A stretch of 6,386 nt of DNA from Bacteroidales bacterium (lineage in GTDB: Bacteria; Bacteroidota; Bacteroidia; Bacteroidales; VadinHA17), in contig JAFGXK010000025.1 in NCBI GenBank assembly GCA_016936695.1, positions 1 to 6,386 on the forward strand. Direction: 5' to 3'. The position numbers and the translations under genes were made by a program. The notes under the pieces are model-generated. The model worked only from the letters and a program-made list of their open reading frames with translations, was not told the DNA's origin and did not search any database. This document shows positions 1-6,386 of this stretch, one piece after another (the first letter of the stretch is position 1; each line of letters opens with the position of its first letter).

Positions 1-299
1 GAATCAATAAATTGTTTTTTGACTAACAGCCGCATCCAACATATTAACAATTAACCGGTAATTAAGTTTGCCCGTCCAGGGAATAATGGATTTCCACCTT
101 TTGGGAAATTTGTTCAAATATTCGTATATTGGTAATTCGAATTATTCTGTTTGGTTTAACCTTAATATCATTATGAAACCCATATGATTGATTTGAAACA
201 TAAACAAGCAATGAATATAATTTTCAACCGGGCTTGCGAGCCCGACGAAGTCAATCATGTGCGGTTCCCTCATAACATCAAAATCAAAATTACATTATT
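1..299. other. Non-coding leader region upstream of the hydrolase gene
   Basis: I see no convincing gene here. The plus-strand frame open from base 1 closes after 17 codons and has no recognisable protein motif. The sequence is A/T-rich and probably carries the promoter and 5' leader of the three-gene unit that follows. A match to the Bacteroidota promoter pattern (TTTG about 20 bases before TAnnTTTG) cannot be placed with confidence; the nearest candidates each carry mismatches or wrong spacing. The only clear structure is a short GC-rich hairpin at 229-244, listed separately. The left end could also hold the 3' flank of a gene outside the window. Confidence 0.5.
229..244 (+). promoter_or_regulatory. 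Perfect GC-rich hairpin in the 5' leader
   Basis: The arms CGGGCT and AGCCCG pair perfectly over 6 bp around the tetraloop TGCG, inside otherwise A/T-rich DNA and 55 bases before the start codon at 300. No T-run follows on either strand, so it does not look like a standard intrinsic terminator. It could be a leader RNA structure, an mRNA-stabilising stem, the remains of an upstream terminator, or a short dispersed repeat. The structure is directly visible; any role is a guess. Confidence 0.35.
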
Positions 300-1034
300 A
301 TGAAAGTGATCAGACTTTTAACAACCATAATATTTGCAGCTATGACTGTTCCGAATTTCTCCCAGAATCAGCCTGAAACGGACAGGATCAGCACTTCGGC
401 CGGCGATGTTGAAATATTCTTCATTGGTCATGGATCCCTGATGTTTAAAATCGTTGATTATGTGATCCATATTGATCCTGTCAGGAGTTTTGGCAGCTAT
501 GAAAATCTTCCGAAAGCCGACCTGATTCTTATCACTCACGAACATAATGATCATCTCGACACTACGCTTATTGAACGTTTGAAGAAACCCTCCACTCAGA
601 TGTTCAGCAATGGAGCTTCGGCCGCTTTTGTTCCCTGGGCACAGGTGATGAAGCCTGGTGATGTAAAGTCCGCCGGTACGATAATGATTGAAGCTGTCTA
701 TGCCTACAACATAGTGCATGAAAGGTCAAAGGGAAATCCTTTTCATCCCAGGGGAGTTGGCAACGGCTACATCCTGACAATAGGAGACAAACGATTCTAT
801 GTTGCCGGAGATACTGAGAATACCCCTGAAATGAAAGCTCTTAAGGGAATTGATGTGGCTTTTCTGCCAATGAACCTTCCTTACACCATGACCCCCGAAA
901 TGGTAGCTGATGCAGCAAGGGCATTCAATCCCGCTATTCTGTATCCATATCATTTTGGAGACACTGATACCCAAAAGCTGGTGGATCTGATGAAGGGCAC
1001 AAATACGGAAGTCAGGATTAGAGACATGAAATAA
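300..1034 (+). CDS. Exported metallo-beta-lactamase-fold metal-dependent hydrolase
   Basis: This 244-residue protein is probably a periplasmic or secreted zinc-type hydrolase of the UlaG/UPF0173-like branch of the metallo-beta-lactamase superfamily. Residues 1-21 form a Sec signal peptide (basic start, hydrophobic core LLTTIIFAAM, likely cleavage near NFSQ). The metal-binding HxHxDH motif is intact as THEHNDH (H80, H82, D84, H85). Further candidate ligands are H140 or H149, D171 in YVAGDT and H218 in YPYHFGD. The early GHGSLMFKI and IHIDP segments (about 43-60) are typical of the branch. The ATG at 300 places the signal peptide correctly and follows an A/T-rich stretch without a Shine-Dalgarno site. 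The reductase gene starts 10 bases downstream, so the two are probably co-transcribed. The substrate cannot be read from the sequence. Most cytoplasmic UPF0173 proteins lack a leader, so the export signal is notable. Confidence 0.88.
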   Translation: MKVIRLLTTIIFAAMTVPNFSQNQPETDRISTSAGDVEIFFIGHGSLMFKIVDYVIHIDPVRSFGSYENLPKADLILITHEHNDHLDTTLIERLKKPSTQMFSNGASAAFVPWAQVMKPGDVKSAGTIMIEAVYAYNIVHERSKGNPFHPRGVGNGYILTIGDKRFYVAGDTENTPEMKALKGIDVAFLPMNLPYTMTPEMVADAARAFNPAILYPYHFGDTDTQKLVDLMKGTNTEVRIRDMK

Positions 1035-1044
1035 AATACCAAAC

Positions 1045-2235
1045 ATGAAAAACATCGACAGGAGAGGATTCCTTAAAACCGGGCTGGCAGGAGCTGCCGG
1101 AATCGCTTTGACACCAGCCGCCATCAGTGCTGATTTAAAGAGCCCTGAAGGGGAGATTATATACCGGACACTTGGAAAAACCGGGTTAAAGGTTCCGGTA
1201 ATTTCCTTCGGAGTGATGCGTTCAGATAATCCCAGTCTGTGCAAGGCCGCCTACGATAAGGGGATCAGGCTCTTTGACACCGCCAACGGATACCAGAACG
1301 GGAATAATGAGACCATGCTCGGAAACATTTTCAAGGATATTCCGAGAGACTCTTTTTATCTTGCCACAAAAGTCAAGTCAGCAGGGATGACCAGGGAAGG
1401 TCTGCCTACGGCGGAGACCACGGCTGATGACTTCCTTGCAAAATTCAGCGAAAGCATGTCAAGACTTAAAATGGATTATGTTGATATTCTGTATGTTCAT
1501 GATATAAGTAATCCTGAATATCTAAAGTATAAACCGATACTGAATGCAGTCAATAAACTCAAGAAGGATGGCAAGGCCAGGTTCATCGGATTCTCCACTC
1601 ACCGTAATGAGCCTGCTGTAATCGAGGCTGCATCGGAAAGCAAAGACTGGGATGTAATTCTTACCTCTTATAATTTCCAGCAGACCTACCGTAAGGAACT
1701 TGATGCTGCTGTAAAAAAAGCTGCTGCTGCCGGGATTGGGATAGTAGCAATGAAGACTCTTGCCGGCGGAGGATTTCTCGACAAGGAAAAGACCAAACCA
1801 ATAAATACGAGTGCAGCCATAAGATGGGTACTGTCCAACCCGGATATACATACTACCATACCGGGAATGACTCAATTTGATCAGCTTGAATCAAACGTCC
1901 GGCTCCTTACCGACATTACACTGACAGAGCAGGATAAAAATGATCTTCTGCTTGCAGGCGCTGAAACCGGACTATATTGTTCGGGTTGCAGTAAATGCGT
2001 TGGAAGATGTCCGAAAGGGTTGTTCATTCCCGACCTGATGAGAGCATATATGTACGCCTACGGTTACAGCAATCCCCTGGAGGCTCAGACACTTCTTGCC
2101 GGACTTGGCTATGGGAAGGATCCATGCAGCGATTGCACCGAATGCCTGGTTGAATGCGTCAAAGGGTTCCACATCAGGGAAAAGATTGCAGATGTTTCGC
2201 GACTGACTGAAGTTCCGTCAGAGTTCCTGGCCTGA
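1045..2235 (+). CDS. Tat-exported aldo/keto reductase with C-terminal double [4Fe-4S] ferredoxin-like domain
   Basis: This 396-residue oxidoreductase begins with a twin-arginine signal (DRRGFLKTG at 5-13, hydrophobic stretch, AxA-type cleavage near AISA at 26-29), so it is probably folded in the cytoplasm and exported. Residues 38-300 are an aldo/keto reductase barrel with the full catalytic tetrad: D78 and Y83 (LFDTANGY), K109 (ATKV) and H152 (YVHD). The tail binds two [4Fe-4S] clusters: C312, C315, C318, C322 (CxxCxxCxxxCP) and C361, C364, C367, C371 (CxxCxxCxxxC, followed by Val rather than the usual Pro). Aldo/keto reductases with Fe-S tails form a known family of poorly defined function. 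A nicotinamide-using fold outside the cytoplasm is odd, because free NADPH is scarce there; electrons may come through the clusters or a tightly bound cofactor. It sits 10 bases after the hydrolase and 30 before the DUF6599-like gene. The substrate is unknown. Confidence 0.9.
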   Translation: MKNIDRRGFLKTGLAGAAGIALTPAAISADLKSPEGEIIYRTLGKTGLKVPVISFGVMRSDNPSLCKAAYDKGIRLFDTANGYQNGNNETMLGNIFKDIPRDSFYLATKVKSAGMTREGLPTAETTADDFLAKFSESMSRLKMDYVDILYVHDISNPEYLKYKPILNAVNKLKKDGKARFIGFSTHRNEPAVIEAASESKDWDVILTSYNFQQTYRKELDAAVKKAAAAGIGIVAMKTLAGGGFLDKEKTKPINTSAAIRWVLSNPDIHTTIPGMTQFDQLESNVRLLTDITLTEQDKNDLLLAGAETGLYCSGCSKCVGRCPKGLFIPDLMRAYMYAYGYSNPLEAQTLLAGLGYGKDPCSDCTECLVECVKGFHIREKIADVSRLTEVPSEFLA

Positions 2236-2265
2236 CTGTCATTTTAATAAAAGAAAACCGTTGTT

Positions 2266-3111
2266 ATGAGCAGAAAAATGATGCTTTTGTTTTCGGCTGT
2301 GCTCTTGTCAGTTATTGCAACTGCCCAGGATGTAATATTTCCGGAGCTGAAGGGTTACCGAATCATGAAAGACTACCCTGTTTACAAACCAGAAAACCTT
2401 TGGGACTTCATAAATGGTGCAGCTGATAATTATCTGGCTTATGGATTTGTTGAACTTCATGTAGCTGAATACAAGAAAGGCAAAGCTGTAATCAAGATCG
2501 AAGTTTATCGTCACAGTGACAATACAATGGGATTTGGAATCTATTCGTCCGAACGGTCGCCATCGTTCAATTTTGTTGACATCGGTGCTCAGGGTTACAT
2601 TGCAGGAGGATCGATAAATTTCTTCAAGGGTGATTTTTACGTAAAGCTAAGGACTTATTCAAAAAAGGAAAAGGTTCTTAACGATGAGGAGACGCTGGCG
2701 AGACTGGTTGCCTCCCTGCTTCCCGGAGACAATAAAATGCCGCCGATACTCTTACAGTTCCCGTCTGAGGGGAAAAAGCCCAACGAGGAGATATACATCC
2801 ATGAAAGCGTTCTTGGCCACAGTTTTCTTGGAAAGGCCTTCAAAGCCGCTTATCAGACAGGACCAGATGAATTTTCCATTTTTATTTCAGATGGTGATTC
2901 TCCGGAAGAGGTTGAAGAAACCGCACACAAATATATAGCTGCAACCGGGATCGCCACTGCTGAAACAGGCGACAGCAAAATCATGATCACGGATGGGTAT
3001 AACGGCACAATTTTTCTTGCATGGAAGGATAGGCGGCTTGTAATAATTTCAGGTCTGGCCAAAGATCAGGCTGACATTGCCGACAGGTATTCTACGGAAA
3101 TCCTCAAATGA
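2266..3111 (+). CDS. Exported DUF6599-like protein of unknown function
   Basis: This 281-residue protein has a Sec signal peptide (MSRKMM, then a hydrophobic core, cleavage near ATAQ at 18-21) and no other obvious membrane segment, so it is probably periplasmic. Residues 44-66 (ENLWDFINGAADNYLAYGF) and 78-98 (IEVYRHSDNTMGFGIYSSER) match the conserved pattern I associate with DUF6599: an 'INGAA..Y..YGF' motif, then an 'EVYRm.d...afGiys.eR' motif. This was recognised by eye, not by a profile search. The C-terminal part (about 195-281) looks like an alpha/beta repeat of a similar fold ending in a hydrophobic strand (RRLVIISGL). No catalytic residues can be named. Its place behind the Fe-S reductase suggests a shared task outside the cytoplasm. 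The ATG at 2266 gives a well-formed signal peptide, and AATAAAAGAAAA upstream is a typical A-rich Bacteroidota initiation region. Confidence 0.78.
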   Translation: MSRKMMLLFSAVLLSVIATAQDVIFPELKGYRIMKDYPVYKPENLWDFINGAADNYLAYGFVELHVAEYKKGKAVIKIEVYRHSDNTMGFGIYSSERSPSFNFVDIGAQGYIAGGSINFFKGDFYVKLRTYSKKEKVLNDEETLARLVASLLPGDNKMPPILLQFPSEGKKPNEEIYIHESVLGHSFLGKAFKAAYQTGPDEFSIFISDGDSPEEVEETAHKYIAATGIATAETGDSKIMITDGYNGTIFLAWKDRRLVIISGLAKDQADIADRYSTEILK

Positions 3112-3129
3112 AATGATGAAAGAAGCGAA
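3112..3129. other. 18-base convergent junction between DUF6599-like gene and thrH
   Basis: Plus-strand transcription from the DUF6599-like gene and minus-strand transcription from thrH meet here, with only 18 bases between the two stop codons. No strong terminator fits. The best candidate is a weak 6-bp stem with one G-T pair (AGAAGC at 3121-3126 against GCTTTT at 3135-3140, loop of 8), which overlaps the thrH stop codon. The two transcripts therefore probably overlap at their 3' ends. Confidence 0.4.
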
Positions 3130-3744
3130 CTAGAGCTTTTCTGCATCAAGTATTTCAGAGATCATATTTTTAAGCTGCGAATAGGAGCTGACAACCCTGA
3201 TATCCTTATTGTCGTCAATCACATTCTGGGGAGGCCTGTAGAGTATTCCGTGTTCTGCTTTCCGGAGCATGGAAATGTCATTATATGAATCACCTACGGC
3301 AATAACTCTGAAATTAAGGTTCTGAAGAGCTTCAACCACCCTTCTTTTTGCTTCATTCTGGCGAAGGTTGAAATCAGTTATGTTGCCTTCCCTGTCGATA
3401 GTCAGATGGTGGCAGAACAAGACGGGCCATCCCATTTTTGCAAGAAGAGGATCAGCAAATTCTCTGAAAGTATCGGAAACCACTACCATCTGAACTCTTC
3501 CGTGAAGCCAGTTTACAAAATCCTGAGCCCCCGGAATGAGTTCGAGAAGAGAGATCACTTTCTGGATGTCGTTGATGGTTATCCCGTGCTGCTTCAGTAT
3601 CTCAAGCCTCCTCTTCATCAATGCATTGTAATCGCTTATATCGCGGGTGGTAAGCTTGAGTTCTTCTATTCCGGTCCATCTTGCGACATTTATCCAAACC
3701 TCAGGAACAAGAACTCCTTCAAGATCACTGCAAAGTATGTACAT
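3130..3744 (-). CDS. thrH: Phosphoserine phosphatase / homoserine phosphotransferase
   Basis: ThrH is a HAD-superfamily enzyme that removes phosphate from phosphoserine and, in the Pseudomonas aeruginosa protein, can pass it to homoserine to give O-phosphohomoserine. The 204-residue product matches the family length (about 205). Visible HAD motifs, numbered from the chosen start: motif I DLEGVLVPE with nucleophile D7 and the ThrH-typical Glu at 9; motif II S90 in VVVSDTF; motif III K133 in RQNEAKRR; motif IV GDSYND with D152 and D156. I chose the ATG at 3744 because MYILCSDLEG then aligns end to end with the start of known ThrH proteins as I recall them. A TTG at 3753 in frame would add three residues. 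The gene lies about 18 bases behind thrC, so it is translated from the thr operon. That position supports a role in threonine synthesis as well as, or instead of, serine synthesis. Confidence 0.92.
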   Translation of the reverse strand: MYILCSDLEGVLVPEVWINVARWTGIEELKLTTRDISDYNALMKRRLEILKQHGITINDIQKVISLLELIPGAQDFVNWLHGRVQMVVVSDTFREFADPLLAKMGWPVLFCHHLTIDREGNITDFNLRQNEAKRRVVEALQNLNFRVIAVGDSYNDISMLRKAEHGILYRPPQNVIDDNKDIRVVSSYSQLKNMISEILDAEKL

Positions 3745-3762
3745 CTTCTGCAATATTATATT

Positions 3763-5124
3763 TTAATAATTTTGAATTATGAGTCTCCGAAGCAGATCAT
3801 AATTATTCTCTAAAGATAAAAATTCTTCGCTTTGTGATTCTGCCTTTCTTAGCGTTTCAGGAAGTTCGGGCTCAATATTTAAAATAACTTTAATCTCTTC
3901 GCGGAATTTTGCAGGATGGGCCGTCTCTAACGCGAAGCAAAGCTCATTGCGGTATTCGGGATTTTTGTCAAGAGCCTCCTGAAGTCCCGCCCATGCAACA
4001 GCGCCGTGAGGTTCAAGCATCAAGCTGTGTTTTGAGTAAAACTCACTTATTGTTGTCCTTGTGTCAGGATCGGAAATGGAGGTCGCAAAAAAGTCGTGTT
4101 TCAAAGCTTTCATATCGGGCATTGAATGTATTGTGCCTTTTTCGTCCATTCTTCCCCCGTACATGGCAATTATCCTTGCCAGGTTACTGGGGTGGCCAAC
4201 ATTCATTGCGCTCGAGATGCAGTTTATCGAGGGTGAAATCGGGCGATATTCATCGTTTTGAAGGAAAAGTGGTACTTCATTATTCTCATTGGTGGCAATT
4301 ACAAACCTCTTAACCGGAAGTCCCATCATTCTTGCCATAATTCCTCCGGCAAGATTTCCGAAGTTACCGGAGGGAACACTGAAGATACACCTGTCTTCGC
4401 TGCTGATTTTTAATCGCGACCAGGCGAAAAAATAATAGACCGACTGGGGGAGAAGCCTGCCTATATTGATCGAGTTTGCCGAAGAGAGATTAAATCCTGC
4501 AAGTGATGGATCCATGAAGGCAGTCTTGACCAGTTGCTGGCAATCGTCAAATTTCCCGTCAATTTCAATTACCCTTATATTGCCGCCAAGGGTTGTCATC
4601 TGTTTCCGTTGCAACCCTGTCACTTCATTTGCGGGATAAAGTATTACTGCATTTATATTTTCCAGTCCCTTGAAGGCATTGGCAACGGCGCTGCCTGTGT
4701 CGCCCGAAGTTGCGGTAAGAATGGTGATCTTCCTTTTTTCCTTTCCAAGGAAATATTGCATCAGTCTTCCCATTAGCAGGGCTGCAAAATCCTTAAACGA
4801 TGCAGTGGGGCCCTGGTCGAGTCGCATTATATAATGCCGGTCTTCCACACGTTCGAGTGGTATTCCGAATGTATAGATCGAATTGCAGATTTCATTGAGT
4901 TCCTCAATTCCGATCTCATCACCGGTAATGCTGCCGATAATATGGGATGCCAGTTCAGGATAGGAGAGGGAGGAGAATTTTTCCAGTTCATCCTGACTAA
5001 AAACCGGGAGGTTCACCGGCATGTACAAGCCGCCGTCGGGTGCAAGCCCTTTCAGAAGTGCCTCCCTGAATGACGACAACGGTGCCTTCAGGTTGGTGGA
5101 ACTATATAAAGTACCTGCTTTCAA
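3763..5124 (-). CDS. thrC: Threonine synthase
   Basis: This 453-residue PLP enzyme converts O-phosphohomoserine and water to threonine and phosphate, the last step of threonine synthesis, in the cytoplasm. The N-terminal segment YSSTNLKAPLSSFREALLKGLAPDGGLYMP (7-36) is the usual threonine synthase N-domain. The PLP-binding lysine is K111 in LDQGPTASFKDFAA. SGDTGSA (140-146) and PSGNFGN (251-257) are phosphate/PLP-binding loops, and LEPHGAVAWAGL (370-381) is a conserved C-terminal motif. The length fits the roughly 430-460 residue bacterial type. The start codon is TTG at 5124: an in-frame TAA lies two codons upstream and the next in-frame Met is residue 35, inside the conserved N-domain. There is no Shine-Dalgarno site, only A/T-rich sequence. 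The thrA stop is 7 bases upstream, so translational coupling is likely. Confidence 0.96.
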   Translation of the reverse strand: MKAGTLYSSTNLKAPLSSFREALLKGLAPDGGLYMPVNLPVFSQDELEKFSSLSYPELASHIIGSITGDEIGIEELNEICNSIYTFGIPLERVEDRHYIMRLDQGPTASFKDFAALLMGRLMQYFLGKEKRKITILTATSGDTGSAVANAFKGLENINAVILYPANEVTGLQRKQMTTLGGNIRVIEIDGKFDDCQQLVKTAFMDPSLAGFNLSSANSINIGRLLPQSVYYFFAWSRLKISSEDRCIFSVPSGNFGNLAGGIMARMMGLPVKRFVIATNENNEVPLFLQNDEYRPISPSINCISSAMNVGHPSNLARIIAMYGGRMDEKGTIHSMPDMKALKHDFFATSISDPDTRTTISEFYSKHSLMLEPHGAVAWAGLQEALDKNPEYRNELCFALETAHPAKFREEIKVILNIEPELPETLRKAESQSEEFLSLENNYDLLRRLIIQNY

Positions 5125-5131
5125 TTTTTAT

Positions 5132-6386
5132 TTAAACATTAACTACTCTCATTATATCGGCAAAGACTCCTGCCGCCGTAACATCCGCACCTGCACCGTA
5201 TCCCTTGATGACCATCGGCAGCTCCCTGTATCTTTCGGTTGTAAGAAGCACAATATTATTGCTTCCCTCAAGGTTGAAGGTAGGGTGAGTGGAATCGACA
5301 GTAATAAGACCGACTTCCGCTTTGCCGCTCTCCATTGATGCAAAGAACCGCCATTTTCTGTTCTGCTCAACAAGTTCCTGTCTTTGTCTTTCAAATTCAT
5401 CGTCAAATTTTTTGACTTTTTCATAGAAGCTTGCAAGATCATCCGCGAAGCATTCCTCCGGAAGGAAATTCTTGACTGTAACGTCTTTCATATCAAGCGA
5501 ATAGCCGGCCTCGCGTGCGAGAATGAGAATCTTCCGTACAACGTCGACACCGCTCAGGTCGATCCTCGGATCAGGTTCGGAGATTCCTTTTTCCTTAGCC
5601 ATCCTGATGGTTCTGCTCAGGGGCATATCGGGGCCGATTGTGTTGAATATAAAATTAAGTGTGCCAGAAAGCACAGCTTCAATCTTCAGTATTTTGTCAC
5701 CGCTGACCACAAGGTCGTTTATGGTTTTTATTATGGGAAGTCCGGCTCCGACTGTGGTTTCGTACATAAATCTTACCCCCCTTTCATTTGCCATTGTTTT
5801 AAGCATGAGATAGTAGGAGTAGTCGGAGGCACATGCGATCTTGCTTGCTGTAACCACTGAAACGTATTTTTCAAGAGCGCTGCCATAGGTTTGTGCTACA
5901 ACCGGGTTGGCAGTGCAATCGACAAAGACTGAATTTCTGAGATTGAGTTTAGTCATCTGTGCCACGAAGGCATGAATGTCGCTCTTCTCTCCGTCAGTAT
6001 CAAGAGCTTCCCGGAATTTTTCCAGATTAATTTGTTTTCCCGGCATCAACATCCTCCTTGAATTAATCAAACCGACAAGGTTTATGTTGAGATTATACTC
6101 CCTGAGCAGAGTATGCTGCTGCTTGAATAACTGGTTCACAAGGCTGGAGCCTACAAATCCGGTGCCTGCGATGAACAGGTGCAATTCTTTGTATTTTGAC
6201 AGGAAGAAACCATCATGTATAACATTAAGTGCCTTCCTCAGGTTATCATTTTTGATAACCACCGAAATATTAAGCTCAGAAGAACCCTGAGCTGTCGCAA
6301 TCACATTTATTCCGTTTCGTCCCAGGGATCTGAAGAGTATTGCCGAGATTCCGGGTGTGTTTTTCATTCGTTCCCCAACGATTGCA
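5132..6386 (-). CDS. thrA: Bifunctional aspartokinase/homoserine dehydrogenase, C-terminal half (cut by window edge)
   Basis: The product reduces aspartate semialdehyde to homoserine. The first half of the gene, the aspartokinase, lies beyond the right edge: the frame is open to base 6385, and codons before the Met at 6367 read AIVGER, which continues into MKNTPGISA as in aspartokinase ACT domains. About 417 residues are present of an expected 810-820. Numbering from that Met: an ACT domain to about 50; a Rossmann domain with GTGFVG at 68-73; DCTANPVV at 150-157; catalytic-site K176 in TASKIA; ETTVGAGLPII at 203-213; SGTLNFIFN at 234-242; EPDPRIDLSGVDVVRK at 264-279, holding the catalytic Asp/Lys pair; and the C-terminal GYGAGADVTAAGVFAD at 389-404. 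The residue before K176 is Ser where Asn is usual. As the first visible gene of thrA-thrC-thrH, it is probably feedback-regulated by threonine through the ACT domains; the promoter is out of view. Confidence 0.96.
   Translation of the reverse strand, partial: AIVGERMKNTPGISAILFRSLGRNGINVIATAQGSSELNISVVIKNDNLRKALNVIHDGFFLSKYKELHLFIAGTGFVGSSLVNQLFKQQHTLLREYNLNINLVGLINSRRMLMPGKQINLEKFREALDTDGEKSDIHAFVAQMTKLNLRNSVFVDCTANPVVAQTYGSALEKYVSVVTASKIACASDYSYYLMLKTMANERGVRFMYETTVGAGLPIIKTINDLVVSGDKILKIEAVLSGTLNFIFNTIGPDMPLSRTIRMAKEKGISEPDPRIDLSGVDVVRKILILAREAGYSLDMKDVTVKNFLPEECFADDLASFYEKVKKFDDEFERQRQELVEQNRKWRFFASMESGKAEVGLITVDSTHPTFNLEGSNNIVLLTTERYRELPMVIKGYGAGADVTAAGVFADIMRVVNV

Noticed and set aside
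121..195. Possible Bacteroidota promoter elements (TTTG at 150-153, TCTGTTTG at 146-153, TATGATTG at 183-190)
   Set aside because: Each candidate pair has a mismatch or a spacing unlike the usual 19-21 bases, and short motifs like these are common by chance in A/T-rich DNA.
726..1244. Minus-strand open frame of 172 codons
   Set aside because: It lies opposite the hydrolase and the start of the reductase, both strongly supported by motifs, and its translation shows no recognisable domain.
1711..1732. A-run followed by GCT repeats, a possible slippage site
   Set aside because: It encodes an ordinary Lys/Ala helix (VKKAAAAG) in an intact reductase frame; nothing indicates frameshifting.
3745..3753. 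TTG at 3753 as the thrH start
   Set aside because: The ATG at 3744 aligns exactly with the N-terminus of known ThrH proteins, and the three extra residues have no counterpart there.
3766..3780. Inverted repeat ATAATT/AATTAT next to the thrC stop codon
   Set aside because: The stem is all A/T, only 6 bp with a 3-base loop, and mostly encodes the last residues of ThrC; it is too weak to call a terminator.
5384..5860. Plus-strand open frame of 158 codons
   Set aside because: It is entirely opposite the conserved homoserine dehydrogenase domain of thrA and shows no recognisable motifs of its own.
6365..6367. Met at 6367 as the true start of a free-standing homoserine dehydrogenase
   Set aside because: The frame stays open to the window edge and the upstream residues AIVGER fit the aspartokinase ACT domain, so this Met is internal to a longer ThrA.

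Overview
The window most likely comes from the chromosome of a Bacteroidota bacterium, probably Bacteroidales-like. The base composition is moderate. Start codons are preceded by A/T-rich stretches rather than clear Shine-Dalgarno sites, and the threonine enzymes (a fused aspartokinase/homoserine dehydrogenase, ThrC and ThrH) resemble Bacteroidota versions. The assignment is inferred from these traits, not from a database search.

Left half, plus strand: after about 300 bases with no recognisable gene come three closely spaced genes. They are an exported metallo-beta-lactamase-fold hydrolase (300-1034), a Tat-signal aldo/keto reductase with a two-cluster ferredoxin-like tail (1045-2235), and an exported DUF6599-like protein (2266-3111). 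All three carry an N-terminal export signal. With gaps of only 10 and 30 bases they look like one transcription unit acting outside the cytoplasm. Its substrate is unknown.

Right half, minus strand: reading from the right edge leftwards are the C-terminal half of thrA (aspartokinase/homoserine dehydrogenase, cut by the window edge), thrC (threonine synthase) and thrH (phosphoserine phosphatase/homoserine phosphotransferase). Gaps are 7 and about 18 bases, so this is an operon whose promoter lies beyond the right edge. ThrA reduces aspartate semialdehyde to homoserine and ThrC converts O-phosphohomoserine to threonine. No homoserine kinase gene lies between them. ThrH can in principle make O-phosphohomoserine by moving phosphate from phosphoserine, which would close the pathway and link it to serine synthesis.

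The two units converge, with only 18 bases between the stop codons of the DUF6599 gene and thrH. No RNA gene, mobile element, CRISPR array or integration site was seen. Most of the window is ordinary metabolism. The points most worth following up are the apparently kinase-less thr operon and the exported Fe-S aldo/keto reductase unit.
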